Positions 33,291-42,094 of a stretch of 64,000 nt of DNA are shown here, one piece after another; the stretch's first letter is position 1; each line of letters opens with the position of its first letter. Origin of the DNA: Marinobacter maroccanus (GTDB taxonomy: Bacteria > Pseudomonadota > Gammaproteobacteria > Pseudomonadales > Oleiphilaceae); the NCBI RefSeq assembly GCF_002933275.1, contig NZ_PSSX01000005.1, positions 206,896-270,895 on the forward strand, written 5' to 3'. Below the pieces are notes generated by a model. The model had not been told where the DNA came from. It saw nothing but the letters and a program-made list of their open reading frames with translations, and did no database searches. The translations under genes were made by a program, and so were the position numbers.

Positions 33291-36094
33291 TCCGGCCGTT
33301 TCAGAGCCTCTGCCTTTCCTTACTGCTGGCAGCGCCGGCTGTGGCCCAGGAATCTTTTCGTGTGGAACTGGGCCGGGACGGCGAGACCATCGGGGATATG
33401 CGTCCGGTGTTCCTGACCTTTGAAAGCCGGCCGATGCCGGCGATCTCGCCTTCGGAAGTTGCCCGCCGTTACCATCGCCTGTTCCGGACCTCGGACGAAC
33501 CAGAGGTCCGGATTGATGCCCTAAACCGCCTGAGCAATATCCGGGACCGTTCAGGTGAAGATATAGGGTTCTCTCCGGCTGAAGAGGAAAGGGTCTACAG
33601 TGAAGCGATCAGCAGCTACGAGTCCATTCTGGCGCGCGGCTCCTATGGTGGGCGGCTGGATGAACTGCTTTACCAGATGGCCAAGGCCCATGCCCTGACA
33701 GGACAGCAGGATGCGTCTATCCAGAGGTTGAAACAACTGGTCGGGTTGTACCCTGATTCGCCTCTGGTACCGGAGGCCCGGTTCCGATTGGCGGAATCCG
33801 CCTTTGCTGCTGGCCATTACGCTGAGGCAGAAAGCGGCTACCGGCAATTGATTGAATCCGACGACAGCGAAGAGTTCAGCACCAAAGCCAGATACATGCT
33901 TGGCTGGAGCCAGTTCAAACAGGGGCCGTCTGCATGGAACCGGGCTGCAGCCACCTTTGTCGAGGTTCTGGACGAGTTTCTGCCGCAGGAACAAAGCCTT
34001 GAGTCGGTCAGTGAATCCAGTGTTGATACCATAGACGACACCTTTCGGGTTCTTGCCTTGATGGCGGCCCGAAAGGGTGGGCCGGACACCCTCATTGCGT
34101 GGCTGGATAAGGCACAGCCGCGCCCCTGGGAACACCTGTTGTTCGACCGGCTCGCGGACTACTACGCCATCCAGGGAGAGACCAGCGCCAGTGTTGCCGC
34201 TAACCGGGCGTTCATCGAGTATTCCCCCAATCACCATTCCGTTCCCGCCTTCCGGTTGCAGGTGGTGGATGTCTGGCAAGCGGCGGGTGACCCTGAGCAG
34301 GTTCGCATGGCCCGGGCCCGATTCGTGGAGAGCTATAGCGTGAATTCCGCCTTCGCCGAGCTGAAAGGGGGCCAGCAGGACAAGTGGCGGAGCTACAGCA
34401 GACGGCTGGCGGACTATCACTATGATTTGGGTGCCCGCTCGGCGGAACAGTGGCAGGTCGCAAACTCTGAGTCTGCCTTTGCACAGGCCGCCACTTACTA
34501 TGAAGGACTGGCGCCCCGGGTGGGCCAGAGCGGCGAGGTCTTGCGACTTGCCGGGGATGCCCGACTGCAGGCGGGGCATTTTCCGAGAGCGCTGGATAAC
34601 TTTCGCAAGGCTGCCTACGAAGCACCCGGTTACAGTGAGGCGGCTGATGCTGCCTGGGCCGCCGTCACCCTGTTGAGAGACGGCGTCGACCAGCAGTACG
34701 AGGCTGCCGCATTCAGACCCGGTCTGGAGGATCTTTCAGACGAAGCCAATCGTTTTAACGAGCGATTCGCGGGTGATAACCGGGGTTCCGGCCTGATGGC
34801 GGATCTGGCTGCCCGCTGGCTTGCTGCCGGCAACCATGAGCGGGGATTACACTATGCTTCGCTGGTTCTTACCGCCCTAGGGGCATCGCCGGCAGAGCGA
34901 TACGCGACCTGGCAGGTGACGGCCCGGATCCGCCAGAAAGAGGGCGACTATGGACTGGCGGAACGGGCCTGGAATCAGGCGCTGGATCTTGCCGAGAGCG
35001 ATCAGCTCAAGGATGTGACCGGCGACCAGTTGGCGGCCATTCGCAGGCAACTGGCGACGGCTGTTTATCGCCAGGGGGAAGTGGCTGCTTCCCAGGGCCG
35101 GCTCGGAGAGGCTGTGGGTCATTTCCGGCGGGTTGATTCAGTGTTGCCCGGCTCGGAAATAGCCATCCGGGCCCGTTACGACGCCGCGAATACCTTGCTC
35201 AAGGCATCAGACTGGACAGCCGCTGTTGTCGACCTGCAGGAGTTCCGTAACGACCACCCGCAACATGAGCTGGCTGCGGGTATCAGTGAAAAGCTGGTAC
35301 ACGCCTGGATTCAGTCCGATAAACCAACCCAGGCAGCATCCGAATTGCTGCAGGCCGCTGAAAATCATGCCAACCCCTGGCAATTGCGGCTGCGGGCCGC
35401 GGAATTGCTGAATGAAGCCGGAAATGTAGCGGAACGGAATGCCCTGTACCGGGACTACCTTGCGACCGGTCCGAAGGCTGGCGACGGATCGGAACATGAG
35501 CGGCTCCAGACCTTTCGTTATCGCCTGGTGGAAACCGGTGACGATCCGGATTACTGGCGGGAAGCACTGGTCCAGTCAGAGCTGGACAGCGCCTGGCACA
35601 GTGCCGACACCCTTGGGTGGGCATCCCGGTCTTCTCTGGTGCTTGGCGCCCGTGCGGCTGCCGCGTTTACCAGCATCAGCCTGAGTCAGCCTCTGGAGCA
35701 CTCTCTCGCGCGCAAGCAGAAGGCATTGGAAACTGCTCGACAGCGATTCCTGGATGCCGAAGCTCTCGGCGGGGAGCGCGTTCTGTCTGAGTCGTTGTTC
35801 CGCCGCGCAGAGCTCTACCGGGGCCTGGCCAAAGACCTGATGACATCCGCAGTACCTTCGGACCTGAATGAGCTTGAGGCCATGCAGTACCAGATACTGC
35901 TTGAAGAAGAGGCGTATCCCTTCGAAGAGAAGGCCATTCAACTGCACACTGAAAACCACCGCCGGATTACATCAGAGGGCTATGACGCCTGGATAGGTCG
36001 CAGCCTTGGCGTTCTTGCGGAACTTCACCCGGGACGTTACGAGCGGAGTGTCAAGTGGCTCAGCTGGAACATGGAGTCTAACGATGGGGTGTAA
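33287..36094 (+). CDS. large exported TPR-repeat protein
   Basis: This 935-residue protein has a signal peptide (cleavage after AVAQ, residue 20). It is followed along most of its length by tetratricopeptide-like repeats, with recognisable units such as PLVPEARFRLAESAFAAGHY and AEQWQVANSESAFAQAATYY. BamD/YbgF-like repeat spacing suggests a periplasmic scaffold. It overlaps the genes on both sides (4 bp upstream, 11 bp downstream). It is comparable in kind to the large TPR proteins in gliding-motility and Tol-like machines, but I do not recognise a specific orthologue. Confidence 0.82.
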   Translation: MIRPFQSLCLSLLLAAPAVAQESFRVELGRDGETIGDMRPVFLTFESRPMPAISPSEVARRYHRLFRTSDEPEVRIDALNRLSNIRDRSGEDIGFSPAEEERVYSEAISSYESILARGSYGGRLDELLYQMAKAHALTGQQDASIQRLKQLVGLYPDSPLVPEARFRLAESAFAAGHYAEAESGYRQLIESDDSEEFSTKARYMLGWSQFKQGPSAWNRAAATFVEVLDEFLPQEQSLESVSESSVDTIDDTFRVLALMAARKGGPDTLIAWLDKAQPRPWEHLLFDRLADYYAIQGETSASVAANRAFIEYSPNHHSVPAFRLQVVDVWQAAGDPEQVRMARARFVESYSVNSAFAELKGGQQDKWRSYSRRLADYHYDLGARSAEQWQVANSESAFAQAATYYEGLAPRVGQSGEVLRLAGDARLQAGHFPRALDNFRKAAYEAPGYSEAADAAWAAVTLLRDGVDQQYEAAAFRPGLEDLSDEANRFNERFAGDNRGSGLMADLAARWLAAGNHERGLHYASLVLTALGASPAERYATWQVTARIRQKEGDYGLAERAWNQALDLAESDQLKDVTGDQLAAIRRQLATAVYRQGEVAASQGRLGEAVGHFRRVDSVLPGSEIAIRARYDAANTLLKASDWTAAVVDLQEFRNDHPQHELAAGISEKLVHAWIQSDKPTQAASELLQAAENHANPWQLRLRAAELLNEAGNVAERNALYRDYLATGPKAGDGSEHERLQTFRYRLVETGDDPDYWREALVQSELDSAWHSADTLGWASRSSLVLGARAAAAFTSISLSQPLEHSLARKQKALETARQRFLDAEALGGERVLSESLFRRAELYRGLAKDLMTSAVPSDLNELEAMQYQILLEEEAYPFEEKAIQLHTENHRRITSEGYDAWIGRSLGVLAELHPGRYERSVKWLSWNMESNDGV

Positions 36095-36569
36095 TCCGTT
36101 GCGTAAGGCAGGGCTGCGTTGGGCATTCCTGCTGCTGGTGTTTCTCGCCGGTTGTGCCGGTCAGGAAGTCCGGCAGCCAGAGGAGCCCGTCAAAGCCGAT
36201 CCGGAAATGGCGGCAAGCTTTGAAAAGAAAGGGCGCAAGGCCTTCGAGGAAGGTCGCAAAGGTGCGGCCGTGGACGCCTGGCAGAAAGCCGTGGAATTGG
36301 ACCCCACCAATGCGGTGACCGTGAACAATCTGGCGCTGGTCCTGAAGGATCAGTACCGGTTCGCCGAAGCCGTCAAATTGCTGGAAACAGGCATTGCCCA
36401 TTCGCCGGATGTGGCGGAGCTGCATTTCAATCTGGCGGTGATTGCCGAACTCTATCTGCTGGATCTGAAAACAGCCCTCACGCACTACAACCGGTACCGG
36501 GAACTGACGAAAGCAGACGACCAGGAGGTGGCCGGGTGGATTGCGGACCTGGAAAGGAGGCTGGAATAA
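36084..36569 (+). CDS. TPR-repeat lipoprotein
   Basis: This 161-residue lipoprotein has lipobox FLAGC (Cys near residue 24). Three TPR units follow from about residue 47, including GRKGAAVDAWQKAVELDPTN and RFAEAVKLLETGIAHSPD. I chose the ATG at 36084 because it begins a proper lipoprotein signal peptide; the frame also extends upstream inside the preceding gene. It would sit on the inner or outer membrane facing the periplasm. It is part of the coupled operon, its stop being adjacent to the next ATG. Confidence 0.85.
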   Translation: MGCNPLRKAGLRWAFLLLVFLAGCAGQEVRQPEEPVKADPEMAASFEKKGRKAFEEGRKGAAVDAWQKAVELDPTNAVTVNNLALVLKDQYRFAEAVKLLETGIAHSPDVAELHFNLAVIAELYLLDLKTALTHYNRYRELTKADDQEVAGWIADLERRLE

Positions 36570-36917
36570 ATGGTTGGTAGCCGGAAAACCTCTAAAAACC
36601 TCTTTACTGCGCTGCTGTTGGCCGGCCTTCAGGTGCTGTTCCTCAACCAGGCGAAGGCGGATCAGGATGACACTGTCAGGCTCAGTGTTGAGGGCCTGTC
36701 TGCAAGTCTTGGCGAAGACGAGCCCCGGGTACTTTACATATTGCCCTGGCAGGCGCCGAGCCTGCCAAGACGACCAAGGGCAGATCTGAATGACGAGGCG
36801 CCGGAACTGGTCCGTCCGGCTGATCCGGTCGCCCTGGAGCGGCACCGTCTGTTTCGCGAAAACCTCAACCCTCTGATCCTGAGTCCCCTCAGAGACTCAG
36901 CAGTGACTGCGCAGTAA
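36570..36917 (+). CDS. small exported protein of unknown function
   Basis: This 115-residue protein starts directly after the lipoprotein stop codon (TAAATG). A signal peptide is likely (cleavage after AKA, near residue 30). The mature part has a strand-rich start (VRLSVEGLSASL) and a Pro/Arg-rich middle (LPWQAPSLPRRPRAD). No family was recognised. Position between the TPR lipoprotein and the ExbB-like channel suggests it is an accessory of that complex. Confidence 0.7.
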   Translation: MVGSRKTSKNLFTALLLAGLQVLFLNQAKADQDDTVRLSVEGLSASLGEDEPRVLYILPWQAPSLPRRPRADLNDEAPELVRPADPVALERHRLFRENLNPLILSPLRDSAVTAQ

Positions 36918-36933
36918 TAACGGGAGAACAAGC

Positions 36934-37560
36934 ATGCTGGACACCATCGTACGTTTTTTCCAGGAAGGCGGGCCCTTCATGTACCCCATTGCCATCGTAC
37001 TTGCGTTGGGGTTGGCCATTACTCTTGAGCGGTTCTTCTATCTCTCGGCGGTGCGGCGGCGTAACCGGGTTGCCTTTGAGCGAGGCATCCTGCCGCTGCT
37101 GAGAAAACGGGATTATCAGCGGGCCATGAAAGCTGCCACCAACTCCGACAGCGCTATTGCCTCGATCATGGGGGCCGGTATTGGCCGGTTGCTCAGCAAC
37201 AGCCGGCGAGAGGACATCGAGTACGCCATGGAAGAAGGCCTGATGGAAGTGCTGCCGCGCCTGGAGAAACGCACCCAGTACCTGGCGACGCTGGCCAATA
37301 TCGCCACGCTGCTGGGCCTTTTGGGAACAATTATTGGTCTTATTGCGGCGTTTACCGCTGTGGCGGCGGCAGATCCCTCCCAGAAGGCAACCCTGCTGTC
37401 AGAAAGTATTTCTGTGGCCATGAACACGACGGCCTTTGGCCTGATGTCGGCGATCCCGTTGCTTATGTTCCATGCGGTACTGCAGACCCGCACCAACGAG
37501 ATTGTCGACAGTTTCGAAATGGCCGGGGTGAAGTTGCTGAACATTGTTTCTGAACCATGA
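36934..37560 (+). CDS. MotA/TolQ/ExbB proton channel family protein
   Basis: This 208-residue inner-membrane protein has three predicted transmembrane segments (about residues 14-34, 120-143 and 155-185) with a cytoplasmic loop between the first and second. The conserved family block reads LANIATLLGLLGTIIGLI, with a further SVAMNTTAFGLMSAIP. It should form the proton channel pentamer together with the ExbD-like proteins encoded next, coupling proton flow to envelope work. Its end overlaps the first exbD-like gene by four bases. Confidence 0.92.
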   Translation: MLDTIVRFFQEGGPFMYPIAIVLALGLAITLERFFYLSAVRRRNRVAFERGILPLLRKRDYQRAMKAATNSDSAIASIMGAGIGRLLSNSRREDIEYAMEEGLMEVLPRLEKRTQYLATLANIATLLGLLGTIIGLIAAFTAVAAADPSQKATLLSESISVAMNTTAFGLMSAIPLLMFHAVLQTRTNEIVDSFEMAGVKLLNIVSEP

Positions 37561-38087
37561 GACGCCGTCACCGCAGGTTAAACGCTTCGCCTGAGCTGGA
37601 TATCACCGCCTTTCTCAATCTCATGATTGTGCTGGTACCCGTCCTGCTGCTTGGCATGGTGTTCAGCCAGGTCCGGATGATCGAGCTGAACTTTCCGGGT
37701 ATGGAGGCCGGGCAGGCGCCGGAGCCTGAGGAATTCCGGCTTGTGGTTACTTTGATTCCGCAAGGTATCGAGATCGCCGACAGTGATCGAGGTCAGATCC
37801 GGGTGCTGCCCGTGGGCCAGGAAGGGCAGGATTTCGCGAACCTTCGTCAGGTACTGCGGCAGATAAAAACCCGTGTGCCGGATAAAACCGACGTGGTGTT
37901 GGAAGTCGGACCGGACATCGATTACCAGACGCTGGTTACGGCCATGGATACCGTCCGCTCTTATCCGGCGGTAGTTGCGGCCAGCGTGGTTGAGGGGGAG
38001 CTATTTCCCGATGTTTCGCTGATGGATGCGCCTGAGGACAGACAGCTTGCCGCAAACGCCAGTGCCGAATCAGGGGAGGGCGCATGA
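37557..38087 (+). CDS. ExbD/TolR-like protein with Asn at the proton-binding position
   Basis: This 176-residue protein has one N-terminal transmembrane helix (about residues 18-40) and a periplasmic ExbD/TolR domain. In ExbD and TolR the helix carries an essential Asp (as in FID). Here the aligned segment reads DITAFLNLMIVLVP, with Asn21 in that place and an Asp (Asp15) only outside the helix. It may therefore be a structural, non-proton-carrying partner of the second ExbD-like protein. It overlaps its neighbours by four bases on each side. The alignment was by eye. Confidence 0.85.
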   Translation: MRRRHRRLNASPELDITAFLNLMIVLVPVLLLGMVFSQVRMIELNFPGMEAGQAPEPEEFRLVVTLIPQGIEIADSDRGQIRVLPVGQEGQDFANLRQVLRQIKTRVPDKTDVVLEVGPDIDYQTLVTAMDTVRSYPAVVAASVVEGELFPDVSLMDAPEDRQLAANASAESGEGA

Positions 38088-38572
38088 GAACGTCCCGAAA
38101 GGCGAAAAGAATTCGTCGGCATTACGGCCGGATGCACAAGCCCGGGGGCCTGAACCTGGTGTCGCTGATGGACATCTTCACCATCCTGGTCTTTTTCCTG
38201 ATGGTGAATTCGTCGGATGTGAAAGTGATGCAGAACACCTCAGACGTGCCTTTGCCGAAGTCCACGGCTCAACAGGAGGCTGTTGAGAGCCTGACCGTTC
38301 AGGTAACGGGCAATGCCATTTTGGTCCAGGGCAGCGAAGTGGCAAGACTGGATGGCATCGAGACCAGTGACACCTATATCGCCGGTCTCTCGGAAGAACT
38401 TTCCTGGCGGCGCAACCGCTGGTCTGAAATTCCCGAGGAGGGGCTTGAGGTAACCATTATGGCGGGCCGGGATACCGATTACCGCCTGCTTCGCAAGGTT
38501 ATGCAGACCTGCGTTGATGAACAATATCGACAGGTGCGCCTTGCTGTGGAAGGGGAGGTCCGCAATGGCTGA
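38084..38572 (+). CDS. ExbD/TolR-like protein with canonical Asp
   Basis: This 162-residue protein has a basic N-terminus, one transmembrane helix (about residues 26-44) and a periplasmic ExbD/TolR domain ending near residue 162. The helix reads LNLVSLMDIFTILVFFLM and carries Asp30 at the proton-binding position. Together with the preceding Asn-bearing paralogue it could form a mixed ExbD dimer in the ExbB ring. The next gene starts 8 bp inside its end. Confidence 0.88.
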   Translation: MRTSRKAKRIRRHYGRMHKPGGLNLVSLMDIFTILVFFLMVNSSDVKVMQNTSDVPLPKSTAQQEAVESLTVQVTGNAILVQGSEVARLDGIETSDTYIAGLSEELSWRRNRWSEIPEEGLEVTIMAGRDTDYRLLRKVMQTCVDEQYRQVRLAVEGEVRNG

Positions 38573-39575
38573 TAACGGATATTCCCCAACAGCGCGTTCG
38601 GGGCTGCCATGGAGTCGTGATCTCGGCGAGAGTCGAAGATTTACGGGTATTGTATTGTTGATGCTCGCGCTGTTTTTGCCACCGGCGTTCCTGATCCCAA
38701 TGTTGGAGGTGCCGGAGGTTGAGCGCAGCGAGGCCGAGAAGGTTCCTCCCCGGCTGGCGCGCCTGGTAGAGAAGCCGAAACCGATTGTGCCACCGGAGCC
38801 AGTTCAGCCCGAGCCAGAACCTGAGCCCGAGCAAGAACCGGAAGTGAAGGAAGCGAAGGAAGAACAACCAAAGCAGCCGGAACCGAAAGTTGCCAGGGTT
38901 GAACCCGACCCTGAGCCTGCCCCGAAACCAGAATCCGAACCCAAGGCCATATCGGAGCCGAAGCCCAAGCAGACCACCGAGCAAGCCAGGGAGAAAGCGT
39001 CCCGTTCCGGGCTGCTGGCTATGAGAGACAAGCTAGCCTCACTCAGGTCGCCTGAACCCACACCAACCCGCGAGTTTGCGGTCAATACACAGCCGGAGGC
39101 ACCCGAAGTAACAAAATCGCCCGAGGATTCTAAGCAGGTCCTCAGCGGAAGCGGTGGTGTTGAGGACGCTCCGGCGCCGGAAACCACTGTTGCTGTGGCT
39201 GAGCATGAGGTCAAAACGGTTGATGCTCCCGAGGAAGAATCCCGAAAAGTGGCCGCCAGGCCGGCAAAGGCCGAGCCATCGGTTGGCGAGCGGGCAATGA
39301 GTAATATCCGGCAAGTATTCGATGCCCAGAAAACGGCTCTTTATTCCATGTACCGGCGGGAGCTGCGGCAGGATCCGACCCTCGAGGGCAAGGTGTTGTT
39401 GGAGCTGGTAATCGAACCGAATGGCTCGGTGTCCGCCTGTGAGGTGGTCAGCTCAGAGCTCGAGCACCCTACGCTGGAACAGCGGATTGCCATGCGGGTG
39501 CGGCTGTTCAATTTCGGGGCTGACAATGTTGAGGTCCGGAAGGTCAGATTTCCGATTGACTTCCTGCCCGGCTGA
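38565..39575 (+). CDS. TonB-like energy transducer with AgmX/PglI-type C-terminal domain
   Basis: This 336-residue protein has a single transmembrane helix (about residues 27-47) and a long Pro/Glu/Lys-rich periplasm-spanning stretch (60-250). The C-terminal domain (about 250-336) has the pattern of the AgmX/PglI family (VFDAQKTALYSMYRRELRQD, then GKVLLELVIEPNGSV). AgmX/PglI proteins are known from Myxococcus gliding motility. The start at 38565 is preferred because AGGGGAGG lies upstream and the frame upstream lies within the exbD-like gene. By analogy with TonB and TolA it should carry energy from the ExbB/ExbD channel to an outer-membrane partner. Confidence 0.85.
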   Translation: MADNGYSPTARSGLPWSRDLGESRRFTGIVLLMLALFLPPAFLIPMLEVPEVERSEAEKVPPRLARLVEKPKPIVPPEPVQPEPEPEPEQEPEVKEAKEEQPKQPEPKVARVEPDPEPAPKPESEPKAISEPKPKQTTEQAREKASRSGLLAMRDKLASLRSPEPTPTREFAVNTQPEAPEVTKSPEDSKQVLSGSGGVEDAPAPETTVAVAEHEVKTVDAPEEESRKVAARPAKAEPSVGERAMSNIRQVFDAQKTALYSMYRRELRQDPTLEGKVLLELVIEPNGSVSACEVVSSELEHPTLEQRIAMRVRLFNFGADNVEVRKVRFPIDFLPG

Positions 39576-39581
39576 TAAGGC

Positions 39582-39612
39582 AATCGGGCAGCCAGTGAGG
39601 GACTGCCCGATT
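39582..39612. terminator. hairpin between convergent TonB-like and MaoC genes
   Basis: Perfect 10-bp arms AATCGGGCAG and CTGCCCGATT lie in the 45-bp gap between two convergent stop codons. No T-run follows on either strand, so it is a candidate terminator only. Confidence 0.45.
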
Positions 39613-39620
39613 CGGAGAGC

Positions 39621-40106
39621 CTAGTTTTCGATGGTGATTTTCGGCAGCCGGGGTTTGTGCAGGGACACTTTCTCCGATGGCGCGATGACCTTCGCTTCCC
39701 CAATGACCACTTTCTGATCGTTCTGATTACGCACGTCGCACTCGACCACGACCCGGCCTTTCGGTTCCTTGCGCAGGACTTTCAGCTTCACGGTGAGTGT
39801 GTCGTCCAGTTTCACCGGGCGCTTGAAGGAGAGGGTCTGATCCAGGTAGATGGTGCCAGGGCCAGGCATGACCGTTGCCAGCGCCGCCGAGATCAGGGAG
39901 CCGCTCCACATACCATGGGCAATCCGCTCCTTGAACATGGAGCCGGCTGCAAATTCGGAGTCCAGGTGTACCGGGTTTACATCACCGGAGACCGCTGCAA
40001 ACAGCACCAGTTCGTCGTCGGTGAGGGTGCGCGTAAAGGTGGCGGTGTCACCCTCGTTCAGCTCGTCGTAGGTAATATTTTCCAGGGTATCAAGGGTATC
40101 GCTCAT
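39621..40106 (-). CDS. MaoC-family (R)-specific enoyl-CoA hydratase-like protein
   Basis: This 161-residue hot-dog-fold protein has the hydratase-2 motif SGDVNPVHLDSEFA (near residues 40-53), containing the catalytic Asp and His, followed by RIAHGMWSGSL. It probably hydrates trans-2-enoyl-CoA to (R)-3-hydroxyacyl-CoA, linking beta-oxidation to storage or lipid synthesis. It is divergent from fadD, which fits fatty-acid metabolism. Length matches PhaJ-like enzymes. Confidence 0.85.
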   Translation of the reverse strand: MSDTLDTLENITYDELNEGDTATFTRTLTDDELVLFAAVSGDVNPVHLDSEFAAGSMFKERIAHGMWSGSLISAALATVMPGPGTIYLDQTLSFKRPVKLDDTLTVKLKVLRKEPKGRVVVECDVRNQNDQKVVIGEAKVIAPSEKVSLHKPRLPKITIEN

Positions 40107-40294
40107 CGCGTGCTCCGCACATTTGTCATTTGAGTACAGGTGTTCGGGTAAGAGTCTCGAAAACTACCTCATCGGTTACAAAACTGCTATTCTCTCCCCA
40201 CTTTTTTGAGGCTGATACTTTTGTAGGGTTGATTTTTTGAACAACCTGACATCGGTAAATCATTACAATCAAAAGCGCCAAACAGGAGATGGTG

Positions 40295-41971
40295 ATGGAT
40301 TTTGAGCAGTTCTATCAGGATAAATACCCCGCCGGCGTGCCCCGCGAGGTGGACCTGAACAAGTACAAAAGCATGGTGGATGTGTTCGAGCAGTCGGTCA
40401 AAAAGTTTGCCGACCGTCCCGCATTCACTGCTGTTGGCGCAACTCTCACTTACCGTGACCTCGACACCCAGAGCCGTAACTTTGCGGCCTGGCTCCAGAA
40501 CAAGACAGATCTTAAGCCTGGCGACCGTATCGCTGTGCAAATGCCTAACGTCAGTCAGTACCCGGTTGTTGTGTTTGGCGCTATGCGGGCTGGCCTGATT
40601 GTGGTGAATACCAACCCGCTGTATACCACGCGGGAGATGGAACACCAGTTCAACGATTCCGGTGCCAAGGCGCTGGTGGTTCTGGCCAACATGGCCGAAA
40701 ACGCCGAAAAAGTACTGCCACATACTGGCATCGAGCACGTGATTGTTACCGAAATCGCGGACATGCACTCGCCGATCAAGCGCACTCTGATGAATGCCGT
40801 AGTCAAGCACGTCAAGAAGATGGTGCCGCCGTTCAATATTCCCCAGGCGCACAAGCTTCCGGCGGTCCTTAGTGCCGGCGCCCGTGAGAAATTCACCCCC
40901 GTAGAGTGCAAGCAGGACGACATCGCCGTGCTTCAGTACACCGGTGGCACCACCGGTGTGGCGAAAGGCGCAATGCTGACCCACGGTAACCTGGTGGCCA
41001 ACCTGCTGCAGACCCGCCCGATGATGGAAGACATGGTGGTTGAGGGTCAGGAAGTGGTGATTGCGCCCCTGCCGCTGTACCACATTTATTCCTTTACCCT
41101 GAACTGCGGCATCATGCTTGAGGCCGGTGCCCACAACGTATTGATTCCGAATCCGCGGGATATCCCGGGTTTTGTGAAAGAACTGAAGAACCACAAGTTC
41201 ACCGCCTTCCTCGGCCTGAACACCCTGTTTGTTGCGCTTTGCAACAACGAAGAATTCCAGGATCTGGACTTCAGCAGTCTGAAGCTGACCTCGTCCGGCG
41301 GTATGGCGCTGACCAGCGACACCGCCAAAATGTGGGAGCGGGTCACCGGTTGTGAGATTTGCGAAGGCTTCGGGATGACCGAAACCTCACCGGTGGTCAC
41401 CTTTAATCCGCACAGCGCTATTCAGATCGGTACCATCGGCCTTCCTATTCCGTCGACAGTGGTTAAAACTCTGGACGAAGAAGGCAACGAGACGCCTCTC
41501 GGCGAGCCCGGCGAGCTGTGCGTGAAAGGCCCGCAGGTTATGCGCGGTTACTGGCAGCGTCCGGAAGATACCCAGAAATCTTTCACCGAGGACGGCTACC
41601 TGCGTACCGGTGATATCGCCCTGATCCAGGAAGACGGCTACATCCGCATTGTCGATCGGAAGAAAGACATGATCATTGTTTCGGGCTTCAACGTATTCCC
41701 GAACGAGATTGAAGATGTGGTCAGCAGCCATCCGAAGGTGGTTGAGTGTGCCGCCGTTGGCGTACCCGATGCCAAGAGCGGCGAAGCGGTGAAGGTTTAC
41801 CTGGTGCCGACAGCTGAAGGCGTGACTGAGAACGAGCTCAAGGAATTCTGTCGCGAGCGGCTGACCGCCTACAAGGTACCCAAGCAGTTTGAGTTCCGGG
41901 ATGAACTGCCCAAGACCAACGTGGGCAAGATTCTCCGCCGTGAACTGCGGGACGAGGCGAACAACAAATAA
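40295..41971 (+). CDS. fadD: long-chain fatty acid-CoA ligase
   Basis: This 558-residue enzyme activates fatty acids to acyl-CoA with ATP at the inner membrane. The AMP-binding P-loop reads YTGGTTGVAKGAMLTHGN (near residue 212), the adenine motif is GFGMTETSP, the hinge region has GYLRTGDIALIQEDGYI, and the catalytic Lys lies in KTNVGKILRREL near the end. Length and motifs match FadD of enteric and marine bacteria (about 560). Two in-frame ATGs are possible (40289 and 40295); the second gives the usual MDFEQFYQDKYP start. Confidence 0.93.
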   Translation: MDFEQFYQDKYPAGVPREVDLNKYKSMVDVFEQSVKKFADRPAFTAVGATLTYRDLDTQSRNFAAWLQNKTDLKPGDRIAVQMPNVSQYPVVVFGAMRAGLIVVNTNPLYTTREMEHQFNDSGAKALVVLANMAENAEKVLPHTGIEHVIVTEIADMHSPIKRTLMNAVVKHVKKMVPPFNIPQAHKLPAVLSAGAREKFTPVECKQDDIAVLQYTGGTTGVAKGAMLTHGNLVANLLQTRPMMEDMVVEGQEVVIAPLPLYHIYSFTLNCGIMLEAGAHNVLIPNPRDIPGFVKELKNHKFTAFLGLNTLFVALCNNEEFQDLDFSSLKLTSSGGMALTSDTAKMWERVTGCEICEGFGMTETSPVVTFNPHSAIQIGTIGLPIPSTVVKTLDEEGNETPLGEPGELCVKGPQVMRGYWQRPEDTQKSFTEDGYLRTGDIALIQEDGYIRIVDRKKDMIIVSGFNVFPNEIEDVVSSHPKVVECAAVGVPDAKSGEAVKVYLVPTAEGVTENELKEFCRERLTAYKVPKQFEFRDELPKTNVGKILRRELRDEANNK

Positions 41972-41992
41972 GCCTGTCTGGCAGTTGATCAA

Positions 41993-42021
41993 GGAAAACC
42001 CTGCTTCGGCGGGGTTTTTCC
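41993..42021 (+). terminator. rho-independent terminator of fadD
   Basis: The stem AAAACCCTGC / GCGGGGTTTT has a TTCG tetraloop and is followed by TTTCCGTTTTT. It lies about 20 bp after the fadD stop. Confidence 0.85.
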
Positions 42022-42094
42022 GTTTTTAAGAAACCGACTTTCCCGATAGACTGTCGCCCAATCGAATCCGAGTGAGCGCTATTCCGGCAATTCA

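Noticed and set aside
36934..38572. ExbB/ExbD genes as a Zorya-type phage-defence stator
   Set aside because: There is no ZorC/ZorD or ZorE helicase or nuclease partner and the ExbB-like protein lacks the long cytoplasmic tail of ZorA.
36934..39575. Operon as the standard Tol-Pal system
   Set aside because: There are two ExbD/TolR genes, an AgmX/PglI-like C-terminus instead of TolA, and no TolB or Pal, YbgF or YbgC in the set.
40187..41194. 335-codon minus-strand open frame under fadD
   Set aside because: It is antisense to fadD, has His-rich unlikely composition and no domain. Similar shadow frames lie opposite hrpA (42092-43090, 43286-44245) and the FabH-like gene (46162-47205), as expected in GC-rich DNA.
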